Assembly (NCBI RefSeq): GCF_014196915.1
Contig: NZ_JACIEP010000001.1
Location: 310,001 to 374,000, forward strand
Direction of reading: 5' to 3'
From: Dysgonomonas hofstadii
GTDB lineage: Bacteria; Bacteroidota; Bacteroidia; Bacteroidales; Dysgonomonadaceae
Length of the DNA: 64,000 bases
Part shown: positions 53,701 through 62,068 of the stretch, in pieces
How the letters are laid out: each line of letters starts with the position of its first letter
Numbering within the stretch: the first letter of the stretch is position 1
Program-made: the position numbers and the translations under genes
Notes under the pieces: model-generated
What the model saw: only the letters and a program-made list of their open reading frames with translations
Told to the model about the DNA's origin: nothing
Databases searched by the model: none

Positions 53701-53809
53701 ACAAGGGGCTTCCACGACTCTGACCATGCCTTCAGGTATTGGTACATATATGCTCAAGTTCAAGACAAACGGCGATTTTGAGAAGACACTGAAGGTAGTG
53801 GTTAAGTAG
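50762..53809 (+). CDS. Large multidomain lipoprotein: DUF5005-like propeller, F5/8-C and T9SS tail
   Basis: A 1015-residue exported protein. The signal peptide ends in a possible lipobox (ALYSC, Cys31). Residues about 45-195 resemble the DUF4961 N-terminal domain (GALLPKGWRVQD). Residues about 200-600 fit DUF5005, a probable beta-propeller with WVWGDSHTG, WYWPNGSAVYYRNG and GYSGQVFKDDDGTVYVYSS blades. Residues about 600-745 form a discoidin/F5/8-C domain (WIQYESLTPVNLRRYTITSA). Ig-like domains follow, and the last 78 residues (VYPNPVRLNEA to the C-terminus) are a type 9 secretion sorting domain. It could be a surface glycan-binding protein or glycosidase; no catalytic residues can be named with confidence. 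Confidence 0.7.
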   Translation: MEKIYFSIRASKWLRILPLSLFLISIALYSCFKLKSLDHPATAETNSYFDVKFVCEPDVSIKTEGRGYFGALLPKGWRVQDYTDYVVAFPAGYNNISGRLSYDQYYTARLEESFTAPEGYFWWGGRSIDDLELINSSEVKCENFSFTFRIYTDDKTGDFNLRYVVGTNGNGENPVGNGKYIDEQRTITITQGAQFPMKKEYDWQLLANNGWNENVKFYSDKDYDGFFTRWYGWNGGDIGISSLLNDGRSIWVWGDSHTGIVTSDRARSTQEAQFERNFIILQDGEDFSAFKLINEGTPGNIKEAVIPTDDAGNALDKHKEWYWPNGSAVYYRNGVPELQMVLSRMEAAGEGMWGMRGIGTDVAVFSLPDLKLQKVEKYKHRTVYIEKGNDTYSLGYSGQVFKDDDGTVYVYSSAGVPGICQANAVVARVKDGDLTGEWEYYNAETKQWSADPEWHNDADKWANAFIRKVEIVEENGTQVEKIVSTDKLMFVFKDAGKYYAFGIPNCFGRELFIYDADTPYGPFRNERMVGKLPDEISDGYVPSLPGIHHQFSKNGELLFSISKNYDDNARAEQGLPPLSWYDVPGCADEYRPYFFRIENWRDKLSISNLDATDNKGTLTAQYEDGSTRATDNDEKTIYTAPSGSAWIQYESLTPVNLRRYTITSAEDDPDKDPLHWKLLASDDGENWTVIDERYYAEFKERSQTVSYIVPVDGEFTHFRLDILASKGGSALQIAEWQMFGKFEYEKESTAELELVAMNDNPIGSIEDVIFIDIPSIASSPVAIDFKAKDYGNIKSDDIKFIVTEESPGVNRYTMEAKVEESGLTVYNLTVISEDEKNEKDYKLVLSRRYPFEDLVKVKWNNTLMLYLNKLESYDVTGYQWYKNDSPMSGETKQTYSAGSKKDNLLDQNATYHVVINTDDGAMRSEAKQITLKKMDVQVYPNPVRLNEAVTVEADLEEELLAGAFVEVYNISGNKVSTAKVQGASTTLTMPSGIGTYMLKFKTNGDFEKTLKVVVK

Positions 53810-53845
53810 AATGAAAGGATTAAGAACAAAGAAAATATTGGAATA

Positions 53846-54733
53846 ATGAGAAATATAATATTAAGAAGCCTGAGAGCAATTTTCATTTTGTTTGTTTCTG
53901 CTACGATGGTGTTTGCGCAAGATAGTAAACATGAATTATCTGTATCAGTTGGCGGGGGACTGTCTACCTTGTCCTACGAATCTGCAATCGGAGATAAAAG
54001 CAACAAAGCAGGAGGCAATGTCGGAATTGGCTATACCTATTTTTTTGCAAAAAATTGGGGGATAAATACAGGGCTGGAATTCTCCTTATATAGTGCAGAG
54101 ATGAAAAGGGAATCATTTAATGATGTGCAAAGGTTTTTGACAGATACTTCTGATGGGGAATTATACGACTTTTATTCTTCAGTCAAAGGCTATAAAGAAA
54201 AACAGGAGGCAATGTATATCAACATTCCTTTGATGCTACAGTTTCAGCATGGGGAAAAGAATAAATGGTTTATGTCTGCCGGCGTTAAAATAGGAATCCC
54301 TGTAAGCGGAAAATATAAATCTTCAGCATCGGAGATCATCAACAAAGGTTATTTCTATGATACCGGTAATTGGGGTGAAAGCCAGGAGTTCATGGGCTTT
54401 GGTACTTATGCCAATTATAAAAATGATGAGGATATTGATTTCAATGTCGTTTGCCTGTTCAGTGCCGAATTAGGAATGAAATGGGGCTTAACCGATAAGA
54501 TGTCTTTATACACGGGTGCTTACTTCGATTATGGATTGAATGATATCGTCAAAGGAGGACACGACCGGAGTTTTACTAAATTGGTTGAAACTCAGGACGG
54601 AATAAAAACATTGAATAATAGTATTTTAAATTCTTCTATAGGTTATAGCAACAATACTTTTACTCAGGAACTGACCGAAAGGGTTGTCCCAATGGCTGTA
54701 GGACTTAAATTAAGATTGTCTTTTGCTATGTAA
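53846..54733 (+). CDS. Outer-membrane beta-barrel protein (PorT/OMP_b-brl type)
   Basis: A 295-residue secreted protein (signal peptide ending about MVFAQDS) dominated by amphipathic beta-strands (VSVGGGLSTLSY, GGNVGIGYTYFF, WGINTGLEFSLYSAEM, YINIPLMLQFQ, FMSAGVKIGIPVSG, MSLYTGAYFDYGLND, MAVGLKLRLSFAM). This pattern matches the small outer-membrane barrel family common in Bacteroidota, of which PorT is one member. It ends in an aromatic-containing strand without a T9SS tail. It lies 36 bases after the T9SS-tailed protein and before a terminator, so it ends the operon. Its substrate or partner is unknown. Confidence 0.72.
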   Translation: MRNIILRSLRAIFILFVSATMVFAQDSKHELSVSVGGGLSTLSYESAIGDKSNKAGGNVGIGYTYFFAKNWGINTGLEFSLYSAEMKRESFNDVQRFLTDTSDGELYDFYSSVKGYKEKQEAMYINIPLMLQFQHGEKNKWFMSAGVKIGIPVSGKYKSSASEIINKGYFYDTGNWGESQEFMGFGTYANYKNDEDIDFNVVCLFSAELGMKWGLTDKMSLYTGAYFDYGLNDIVKGGHDRSFTKLVETQDGIKTLNNSILNSSIGYSNNTFTQELTERVVPMAVGLKLRLSFAM

Positions 54734-54750
54734 AATAATTAATTGAATAG

Positions 54751-54793
54751 AACCCGGATTTGTACAGATGCAAATCCGGGTTTTCTTTTTATA
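54751..54793 (+). terminator. Rho-independent terminator after the barrel gene
   Basis: A perfect 12-bp stem AACCCGGATTTG / CAAATCCGGGTT with an 8-base loop is followed by a strong T-rich run (TTTTCTTTTTAT). It should end the SusD-led operon. Confidence 0.88.
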
Positions 54794-54894
54794 CGGAAAG
54801 ATTAATTTTTTAAAAGGTTGTTTAGTGGTAAAACTATGGTTATCCGTCCTACCTTTAGGATGATAATCTTTTTGATCAATCCATTAATCTAATT

Positions 54895-56892
54895 ATGATG
54901 AAGAAACTTTTTGTATTATTTATCGCTTCTTTATTTCAAATTGCAGGTATTACAGCCCAGGTAAAACTATCTCCTCTCTTTTCAGACAATATGATCTTGC
55001 AGAGAGAGACGAATGCACCTATATGGGGAAAATCTGATCCAAATAAGAATATTGAAATAACCACATCTTGGAATAATAAAAAATATACGGTTTCAGCCGA
55101 TGCACAAGGTAACTGGAAAATCAGTGTAGAGACTCCTGCGGCAGGTGGCCCTTATACAATCACCATTTCAGACGGGAAGCCTGTAAAACTCAATAATGTA
55201 TTGATCGGTGAAGTATGGATATGTTCCGGCCAGTCGAATATGGAAATGCAGGTGGAGGGATGGGGAAAAGTGACCAATTACCAGCAGGAGCTTGTGGAAG
55301 CGCAAAACTATCCGAATATTCGCCTGTTGCAAGTGGAAAGAGCCACAAGCCCTCAGCCACTCGAAGATATAAAAGTAGCTGGTAACGGCTGGCAGGTATG
55401 CTCTTCAAAAACCGTAGCTGATTTCTCTGCCGTAGGCTATTTCTTTGGACGTGATATACATAAGTATCAGAATGTTCCTGTCGGATTGATCAATACCTCA
55501 TGGGGAGGTACTATTATTGAAACATGGACAAGCGGGGAGGCATTAGCTACAATGCCAGATTATAAAGAAGAAATAGCATCGATAAAAAAAATACCTCAAT
55601 CACCGGAAGAAAGGGAAGAACTATTTTATGAGAATGTAGAATTGTGGAAAAAAGATATTGAAAAAATAGACAAAGGTTTTAATAATGGTCAGGCTGTTTG
55701 GGCATCTATTCAAAATGACGATTCCGGATGGGAGCAAATGAATATTCCCAGCATTATGCAGGAGCAAGGATTAAAAGGATTTAACGGTATAGTATGGTTC
55801 CGCAAGACAATCGATATCCCGGCTAAATGGGAAGGGAAAGAACTTACTTTGAACCTCGGGCCTATCGATGATAATGATTTTACTTATTTCAATGGGATTC
55901 AGGTCGGGCATACCGAAGGCTGGATGGCCCAGCGTTCTTATAAAATACCAAAAGAACTGGTGACGAAAGGTAAAGCGATTATCTCTGTCCGTGTGATGGA
56001 TACCGGAGGAAACGGCGGCATTTTCGGCAGTCCCGAAAGTATTAATCTACAAATAGCGGATAATGACCGTTTAGCATTAGCCGGACCATGGAAATACAAA
56101 GTATCATTGAATATAAAAGAAATACCTCGTATGCCGGTCAATATGACTACCGAGCCAAATATCCCTTCTTTCCTGTTCAATGCTATGCTTAATCCGCTGA
56201 TTCCATATTCTATCAAAGGAGCCATCTGGTATCAGGGCGAGGGTAATACGGGTCAGGCTTATCAATACAGGGAATTGATGCCGTTAATGATCACAGACTG
56301 GCGCAACAGGTGGGGATATGATTTCCCGTTCTATATGGTTCAATTGGCAGCTTTTACCGCACTACAGACAGAACCTGTAAATTCTACATGGGCCGAACTC
56401 CGTGAAGCACAGACACTGACTGCCCAGCATCTGAAAAATACAGGAATGGCCGTAACAATCGATATCGGCGATGCATATGATATTCACCCTAAAAATAAAC
56501 TGGATGTAGGTAAACGCCTCGCTTTGCAGGCAAGGGCTAAAACTTATGGAGAAAAGATACCTCATTCAGGCCTGATGTATCATTTCTACCAGATAGAAGA
56601 TAATAAGATCAGGATATTTTTTAGAAATTCCGATGGTGGATTAAAAGCCAAAGACGGCGAACAGTTGAAAGGATTTACTATTGCCGGAACAGATCATAAA
56701 TTTTATTGGGCAGATGCTGTAATCGAAGGAAATACAATCGTTGTCTCATCGCCGGATGTAAAATTACCGTTAGCTGTTCGTTACGCATGGGCTGACAATC
56801 CTATATGTAATCTGTATAACGGAGCCGGACTTCCGGCATCACCTTTCCGTACGGATGACTGGCAGGGAATAACTTACGGGCAGAAAAGATAA
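54895..56892 (+). CDS. Sialate-O-acetylesterase-type carbohydrate esterase (SASA/CE20-like)
   Basis: A secreted 665-residue esterase (signal peptide ending about GITAQ). The nucleophile is S114 in EVWICSGQSNME, the classic block I of this SGNH-like family. The Asp-His pair lies in GDAYDIHPKNK (D529, H531). GLINTSWGGTIIE and GAIWYQGEGNT are the oxyanion and sugar-site motifs. A beta-sandwich domain of galactose-binding type (about 280-400, VWFRKTIDIP, FTYFNGIQVGHTEGW) is inserted between the two halves, as in related proteins. It would remove O-acetyl groups from glycans ahead of the GH92 enzymes. It begins a new transcription unit after a terminator. Confidence 0.85.
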   Translation: MMKKLFVLFIASLFQIAGITAQVKLSPLFSDNMILQRETNAPIWGKSDPNKNIEITTSWNNKKYTVSADAQGNWKISVETPAAGGPYTITISDGKPVKLNNVLIGEVWICSGQSNMEMQVEGWGKVTNYQQELVEAQNYPNIRLLQVERATSPQPLEDIKVAGNGWQVCSSKTVADFSAVGYFFGRDIHKYQNVPVGLINTSWGGTIIETWTSGEALATMPDYKEEIASIKKIPQSPEEREELFYENVELWKKDIEKIDKGFNNGQAVWASIQNDDSGWEQMNIPSIMQEQGLKGFNGIVWFRKTIDIPAKWEGKELTLNLGPIDDNDFTYFNGIQVGHTEGWMAQRSYKIPKELVTKGKAIISVRVMDTGGNGGIFGSPESINLQIADNDRLALAGPWKYKVSLNIKEIPRMPVNMTTEPNIPSFLFNAMLNPLIPYSIKGAIWYQGEGNTGQAYQYRELMPLMITDWRNRWGYDFPFYMVQLAAFTALQTEPVNSTWAELREAQTLTAQHLKNTGMAVTIDIGDAYDIHPKNKLDVGKRLALQARAKTYGEKIPHSGLMYHFYQIEDNKIRIFFRNSDGGLKAKDGEQLKGFTIAGTDHKFYWADAVIEGNTIVVSSPDVKLPLAVRYAWADNPICNLYNGAGLPASPFRTDDWQGITYGQKR

Positions 56893-56928
56893 TATTCATA
56901 AAATAAATAATACGTCTTTAAATTCACC

Positions 56929-59202
56929 ATGAAGAAAGTTTTGTCGATCGTTTTGATTTCCCTTTTATCAGCAACAGGGATTAATGCCCAGTTAAAAGAT
57001 CTGGTACAATATGTAAATACCCTTCAGGGCACCGATTCCAACTTCGGGCTCAGCTATGGAAATACGTATCCTACAACTGCCATGCCTTACGGTATGCACA
57101 CGTGGGCTCCCCAGACGAATAAGAACGGCGAGGGATTCAAATACATGTATGCCGACGACAAAATACGTGGTTTTCAACAGGCTCACCAGTGCAGCCCGTG
57201 GATGAGCGATTATGCCGTTTACTCATTCATGCCGATGATAGGTAAACTGGTGGTTAACGAAGACGACAGGGCTGCAAAATTCAGTCATGCGAACGAAACT
57301 GGCAAACCGCATTATTATAAAGTAACGCTCGACGACGGCATCACTGCCGAAATGGCGCCTACGACTCGTGGCGTACATTTGCGTTTTTCTTTTCCCAATA
57401 AAGGAGACGCTTATATGGTGCTCGACGGCTTGAAGGACATGAGCGAGGTGAAAATCGATCCTGTAAAAAGGCAGATTACAGGCTGGGTAAATAATCAGCG
57501 CTTTGTGAATAACTCGAGTAACTTCCGTAATTATTTTGTGGTCCAGTTCGATAAACCTTTTGAAGCTTACGGAACATGGGAAAATCAGAACAATGAGATT
57601 TTTGCAGGAGAACTTCATCGTGGAGGAAAAGGCGCAGGTGCATACCTTAAATTCAAAAAAGGTACGAAAGTACAGGCGAAAGCCGCCTCATCTTATATCA
57701 GTCCTGAACAGGCATTGCTTACCCTTAACCGCGAACTGGGCAATGATAGAACATTGGAAGTAACCAAAGCGCGCGGTGCCGAAACATGGAATAAGCTACT
57801 AAACAGGGTAATCGTAGAAGGTGGTACTGATGATCAAATCAGGACATTCTATTCTTGTCTTTTTCGTGCAAACCTATTCTCCCGTAAGTTCTACGAGCGC
57901 AACGAAAACAATGAACCGTACTATTACAGCCCTTATGACGGTAAAATCTATAATGGATATATGTATACCGACAACGGGTTCTGGGATACGTTCCGCACAC
58001 AGTTCCCTTTGTCGAATATACTGCATCCTACTATGCAGGGACAATATATGAATGCATTACTTGATGCGCAAGACCAATGTGGCTGGTTACCGTCGTGGTC
58101 TCAACCGGGTGAGACCGGCGGTATGATCGGTAATCATGCGATCTCACTCCTTATAGATGCATGGGCAAAAGGCATCCGTACATTCGATCCGCAGCGCGCT
58201 TTAAAAGCCTATGCACACGAAGCTATGAATAAAGGCCCGTGGGGCGGTGCAAACGGCCGTATTTTCTGGAAAGAATATTTTCAGTTGGGCTATGTTCCTT
58301 ATCCCGAATCGTCGGGTTCTACTGCGCAAACACTGGAATATGCTTATGACGACTGGTGCGGTTACGAACTGGCTCGTATGACGGGCAATCAGTTCTATAT
58401 GGATGTATTCGAAAGGCAAATGTATAATTACCGTAATGTGTTCGATCCGTCGGTAGGCTTTATGAGAGGGAAAGGCATAGACGGTAAATGGCAGGAGCCG
58501 TTCGATCCTTTTGTATGGGGCGGCCCTTACTGTGAAGGCAATGCATGGCATTATACCTGGTCAGTTTTTCACGATGTACAGGGATTAATCGACCTGTTTG
58601 GTGGCCCTGATAAAATGACCACCAAAATGGACTCGGTATTTACGGTACCAAATGTTATCAAACCGGGTACTTATGGTGGTGTTATCCACGAAATGAAAGA
58701 GATGGAACTGGCCAATATGGGACAGTATGCTCAGGGTAACCAACCAATCCAGCATATGATCTATATGTATTCGTATGCAGGACAACCATGGAAAACCCAA
58801 TACTGGGCGCGTCAGATAATGGATCGTTTGTATAACCATACCGAAAAAGGTTATCCGGGCGACGAAGATCAGGGAGGTATGTCTTCATGGTATATACTGA
58901 GTGCTTTAGGTATTTATGCTGTTTGCCCTGGTACCGACCAGTATGTATTAGGTAGTCCGCTATTCAAAAAAGCGACCATTACCATGGAAGACGGAAAAAA
59001 ATTTGTGGTCGAAGCCAATAACAACAGCAAGGATAATGTATATGTACAATCTGTTTCTTTAAACGGCAGTCCATTAACCAAAAACTATATCACCTATAAG
59101 GATATAGTGAATGGCGGAATGATAAGATACAAAATGAGTAATCAGCCAAATAAGGACAGAGGTACAACAAAAGATGCTGCACCGTTCTCTCTTTCAAAGT
59201 AA
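56929..59202 (+). CDS. GH92 alpha-mannosidase (secreted)
   Basis: A 757-residue GH92 enzyme with a cleavable signal peptide (GINAQLK), probably periplasmic. The beta-sandwich (VQYVNTLQGTDSNFGLSYGNTYP) and (alpha/alpha)6 barrel are complete. The general acid is E536 in YCEGNAWHYTW, and the base pair is in GDEDQGGMSSWYI (D645 and D647), giving the fullest match to the family consensus among the three GH92 proteins here. It would cleave terminal alpha-linked mannose with Ca2+ help. Specificity among alpha-1,2, -1,3, -1,4 or -1,6 links cannot be settled by eye. The next GH92 gene follows after 23 bases. Confidence 0.9.
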   Translation: MKKVLSIVLISLLSATGINAQLKDLVQYVNTLQGTDSNFGLSYGNTYPTTAMPYGMHTWAPQTNKNGEGFKYMYADDKIRGFQQAHQCSPWMSDYAVYSFMPMIGKLVVNEDDRAAKFSHANETGKPHYYKVTLDDGITAEMAPTTRGVHLRFSFPNKGDAYMVLDGLKDMSEVKIDPVKRQITGWVNNQRFVNNSSNFRNYFVVQFDKPFEAYGTWENQNNEIFAGELHRGGKGAGAYLKFKKGTKVQAKAASSYISPEQALLTLNRELGNDRTLEVTKARGAETWNKLLNRVIVEGGTDDQIRTFYSCLFRANLFSRKFYERNENNEPYYYSPYDGKIYNGYMYTDNGFWDTFRTQFPLSNILHPTMQGQYMNALLDAQDQCGWLPSWSQPGETGGMIGNHAISLLIDAWAKGIRTFDPQRALKAYAHEAMNKGPWGGANGRIFWKEYFQLGYVPYPESSGSTAQTLEYAYDDWCGYELARMTGNQFYMDVFERQMYNYRNVFDPSVGFMRGKGIDGKWQEPFDPFVWGGPYCEGNAWHYTWSVFHDVQGLIDLFGGPDKMTTKMDSVFTVPNVIKPGTYGGVIHEMKEMELANMGQYAQGNQPIQHMIYMYSYAGQPWKTQYWARQIMDRLYNHTEKGYPGDEDQGGMSSWYILSALGIYAVCPGTDQYVLGSPLFKKATITMEDGKKFVVEANNNSKDNVYVQSVSLNGSPLTKNYITYKDIVNGGMIRYKMSNQPNKDRGTTKDAAPFSLSK

Positions 59203-59225
59203 TTCCATAATATAAATATATATAT

Positions 59226-61379
59226 ATGAATAATAAGATATTAATTTATCTGTTCTTTGTTATTGTTCCTTTTGTTGTAAAAGCACAAACAGTCGAAACA
59301 GACTATGCACTAAAAGTAAATACGCTTATGGGCACCAAAGGCGTGGGCTGGGCTTCCGGTTATATGTATCCGGGTGCTACTTATCCGTTTGGTATGGTAC
59401 AATTTACCCCATCCTACTTTTCAAAACAATCGGGATTTGTCATCAACCAGTTGAGTGGCGGAGGGTGCGACCATATGGGCAATTTTCCTACCTTTCCCGT
59501 GAAAGGGAAACTGGAAATGTCGCCATTCGATATAATCAGCTACCGTGTAAACCTTACAGAAGAAAAAGGTCACGCGGGTTACTACCAGACAATGGTGCAG
59601 GAAGATATTAAGGCGGAACTTACCGTAACCGAACGTACAGGTATGGCTCGTTACGAATATCCGCAGGGTCAGAATGTAGGCACGGTAATTATCGGTGCGG
59701 GAGTAGCTGCTACCAATACTGAAAATGCAACGGTTGTCATCACCGGGTCGAATACTTGTGAAGGTTATGCTGAAGGAGGTCAGTTCTGTGGATATCCTAC
59801 TCCTTATAAAGTCTATTTCGTAGCCGAATTCGATGTTAAAGCTGTTGAGACAGGTACATGGAAAGAAGACCGGATAAGAGAAAAATCGACTTTTGCAGAA
59901 GGGAGGAATTCTGGTGTTTATTTTACTTTCGACGTTAGTAATAACAAGACAATCCAGTATAAAGTAGGCGTTTCCTACGTGTCGGTAGAAAACGCAAGGG
60001 AAAATCTGCGTGCCGAAAATACAGCATGGAATTTTGACGCTGTTAAAAATCAGGCGGAAGCTAAATGGAATGATTACTTAGGGCGTATAGAAGTAGAGGG
60101 AACAAATCCCGACCGTATCACGCAATTCTATACCCATCTGTACAGGGTACTGATTCATCCGAATGTGTGCAGTGATGTAAACGGAGAATATATGGGAGCC
60201 GATTTCAAGGTACACAAAACCCGTTCCAAACATTATACATCTTTCAGCAACTGGGACACTTATCGCACACAGATACAACTCTTGACGATACTAGATCCTG
60301 ATATTGCTTCGGATGTGGTGATCTCCCATCAGCTTTTTGCCGAAGAAACGGGAGGTGAAGGTTTTCCACGTTGGGTAATGGCAAATATCGAAACAGGTAT
60401 TATGCAAGGTGATCCTACCCCGATACTTATTGCCAATGCGTGGGCATTCGGGGCAAGGAATTATAATCCTAAACCCATATTGAAAATCATGCAGCACGGA
60501 GCAGAAATACCCGGCTCTATGTCTCAGAAAGTGGAAGTTCGTCCGGGATTAAAGCAGTACCTCGAGAAAGGATATTATAATGCTTCGGAACAACTCGAAT
60601 ATACGTCTGCCGATTTTGCAATAGCACGCTTTGCATTACATGCAGCCAACGACCAGTTCGTAGCCTGGCGTTACGAACATTTTTCCCGCTCGTGGAAAAA
60701 TCTCTACAATCCTGAAACGGGATGGCTCCAGTCTCGTAATGCCGATGGATCGTGGAAATCGTTAGGTGATGACTTCCGTGAATCGACTTACAAGAATTAT
60801 TTCTGGATGGTACCTTATGACATCGGTGGATTGATTGAGATTATAGGAGGTAAAGCGAAAGCAGAAGCCCGGCTCGATGATCTTTTCAGACGTCTCGATG
60901 CCAGTTATAATGATGATTGGTTTGCTGCGGGCAATGAACCCAGTTTTCAGATACCGTGGATATATAATTGGGTTGGCCGGCCGGATAAATGCCAGAAAAT
61001 AATCAACAAGGTGCTTAATGAACAATATTCGAGTGCCATAGACGGTCTTCCGGGTAATGACGATCTGGGTACAATGGGTGCATGGTATGTATTTGCCTGT
61101 ATGGGGTTATACCCCGAAATACCCGGTGTGGGCGGTTTCTCAATAAATACGCCAATCTTTAGCTCTATAAAGATTAAGATGAGGAACGGAGATTTAATGA
61201 TTAAAGGAGGTTCTGAAAAGGATATCTATATCCAATCCTTGAAGGTAAATGGTAAACCCTATGAAAGCACCTGGATAGACTGGGACAATATATCGAATGG
61301 AGCTATGTTGGAATATAATACGTCTGCTAAGCCAAATTTGCAATGGGGTACTAAGGTAGATCCACCTTCGTTTCCGTAA
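59226..61379 (+). CDS. GH92 alpha-mannosidase (secreted), third copy
   Basis: A 717-residue GH92 enzyme with a signal peptide (VVKAQTV) and no lipobox. Motifs include VNTLMGTKGVGWASGYMYPGATYPFGMVQF, the general acid E519 in DDFRESTYKNYFW, GNEPSFQIPWIYNW and the base region GNDDLGTMGAWYVF (D613). It differs from the other two at the acid region, where the usual EGNA is REST, and has the shortest barrel. These differences suggest a different linkage preference, perhaps for a specific mannose arm. Start spacing (23 bases) and the next gene (33 bases) support co-transcription. Confidence 0.88.
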   Translation: MNNKILIYLFFVIVPFVVKAQTVETDYALKVNTLMGTKGVGWASGYMYPGATYPFGMVQFTPSYFSKQSGFVINQLSGGGCDHMGNFPTFPVKGKLEMSPFDIISYRVNLTEEKGHAGYYQTMVQEDIKAELTVTERTGMARYEYPQGQNVGTVIIGAGVAATNTENATVVITGSNTCEGYAEGGQFCGYPTPYKVYFVAEFDVKAVETGTWKEDRIREKSTFAEGRNSGVYFTFDVSNNKTIQYKVGVSYVSVENARENLRAENTAWNFDAVKNQAEAKWNDYLGRIEVEGTNPDRITQFYTHLYRVLIHPNVCSDVNGEYMGADFKVHKTRSKHYTSFSNWDTYRTQIQLLTILDPDIASDVVISHQLFAEETGGEGFPRWVMANIETGIMQGDPTPILIANAWAFGARNYNPKPILKIMQHGAEIPGSMSQKVEVRPGLKQYLEKGYYNASEQLEYTSADFAIARFALHAANDQFVAWRYEHFSRSWKNLYNPETGWLQSRNADGSWKSLGDDFRESTYKNYFWMVPYDIGGLIEIIGGKAKAEARLDDLFRRLDASYNDDWFAAGNEPSFQIPWIYNWVGRPDKCQKIINKVLNEQYSSAIDGLPGNDDLGTMGAWYVFACMGLYPEIPGVGGFSINTPIFSSIKIKMRNGDLMIKGGSEKDIYIQSLKVNGKPYESTWIDWDNISNGAMLEYNTSAKPNLQWGTKVDPPSFP

Positions 61380-61411
61380 ATATGGGAATTAATCCCTAAA
61401 TATGCTATATT

Positions 61412-62068
61412 ATGAAAAGGTATTTACTTATATTATTCAGCGGTTTGCTTATTATGACAGTTGCTGGCCAGAATAACGAACAGAAAGGGTTTCTTCTTGA
61501 TCACTTTGAGAGGGGGAAAATCCTTTACCTGAAAGATAACCAGGCAACTGAAAGTTATTTCAATTATGAGACTATCATAGAGAAGATGCTTTTTATAGCC
61601 CCCGATTCGACAATATATGAACTTGCCAGACCTGATATTGTCTCTCATGTAATTATTGGGAGCCGTGTATTTGAGCATATAAGCAAAGGGATGTTCTACG
61701 AACGGCTCAATGTAGATAACGGCTCTTTCTATATCAGATGGAAATCAAAAGTAATCTCCGAAAAAGAGGGGCCTTACGGTTCGTCGCGTGGAACAGCACG
61801 TATCGATAATATTACTCAAATGTCGTCGATGGGGGGAGTATATGACCTGAAAGCTGCTGAAAAGGTAAAGGTTGATCCGGCTAACATCTATTATCTTAAA
61901 GAAAAGAACAGGTTTAAGCGCTTCGACTCATTTGATGCCCTCGCCAAAAACTTTAAGAAGGACAAAGAGGAGATTAAAACATACATAAAAGAGAATAACC
62001 TGTCTTTTAAGAAAGCAGATGATGTGAAAAAGGCAGTTGAATATTGCTATCAATTAATAAGTAAATGA
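61412..62068 (+). CDS. Unknown secreted protein coupled to GH130
   Basis: I do not recognise a family. It is 218 residues with a signal peptide (TVAGQNN). The mature protein begins with FLLDHFERGKILYLKDNQATESYFNYE and ends in a helical, Lys-rich tail (about 165-218, SFDALAKNFKKDKEEIKTYIKENNL). The N-terminal two thirds look like a small beta domain. No catalytic or cofactor motif is visible. Its stop overlaps the GH130 start by 4 bases (ATGA), so production of the two proteins is coupled. An accessory or binding role in mannan breakdown is possible but unsupported. Confidence 0.6.
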   Translation: MKRYLLILFSGLLIMTVAGQNNEQKGFLLDHFERGKILYLKDNQATESYFNYETIIEKMLFIAPDSTIYELARPDIVSHVIIGSRVFEHISKGMFYERLNVDNGSFYIRWKSKVISEKEGPYGSSRGTARIDNITQMSSMGGVYDLKAAEKVKVDPANIYYLKEKNRFKRFDSFDALAKNFKKDKEEIKTYIKENNLSFKKADDVKKAVEYCYQLISK

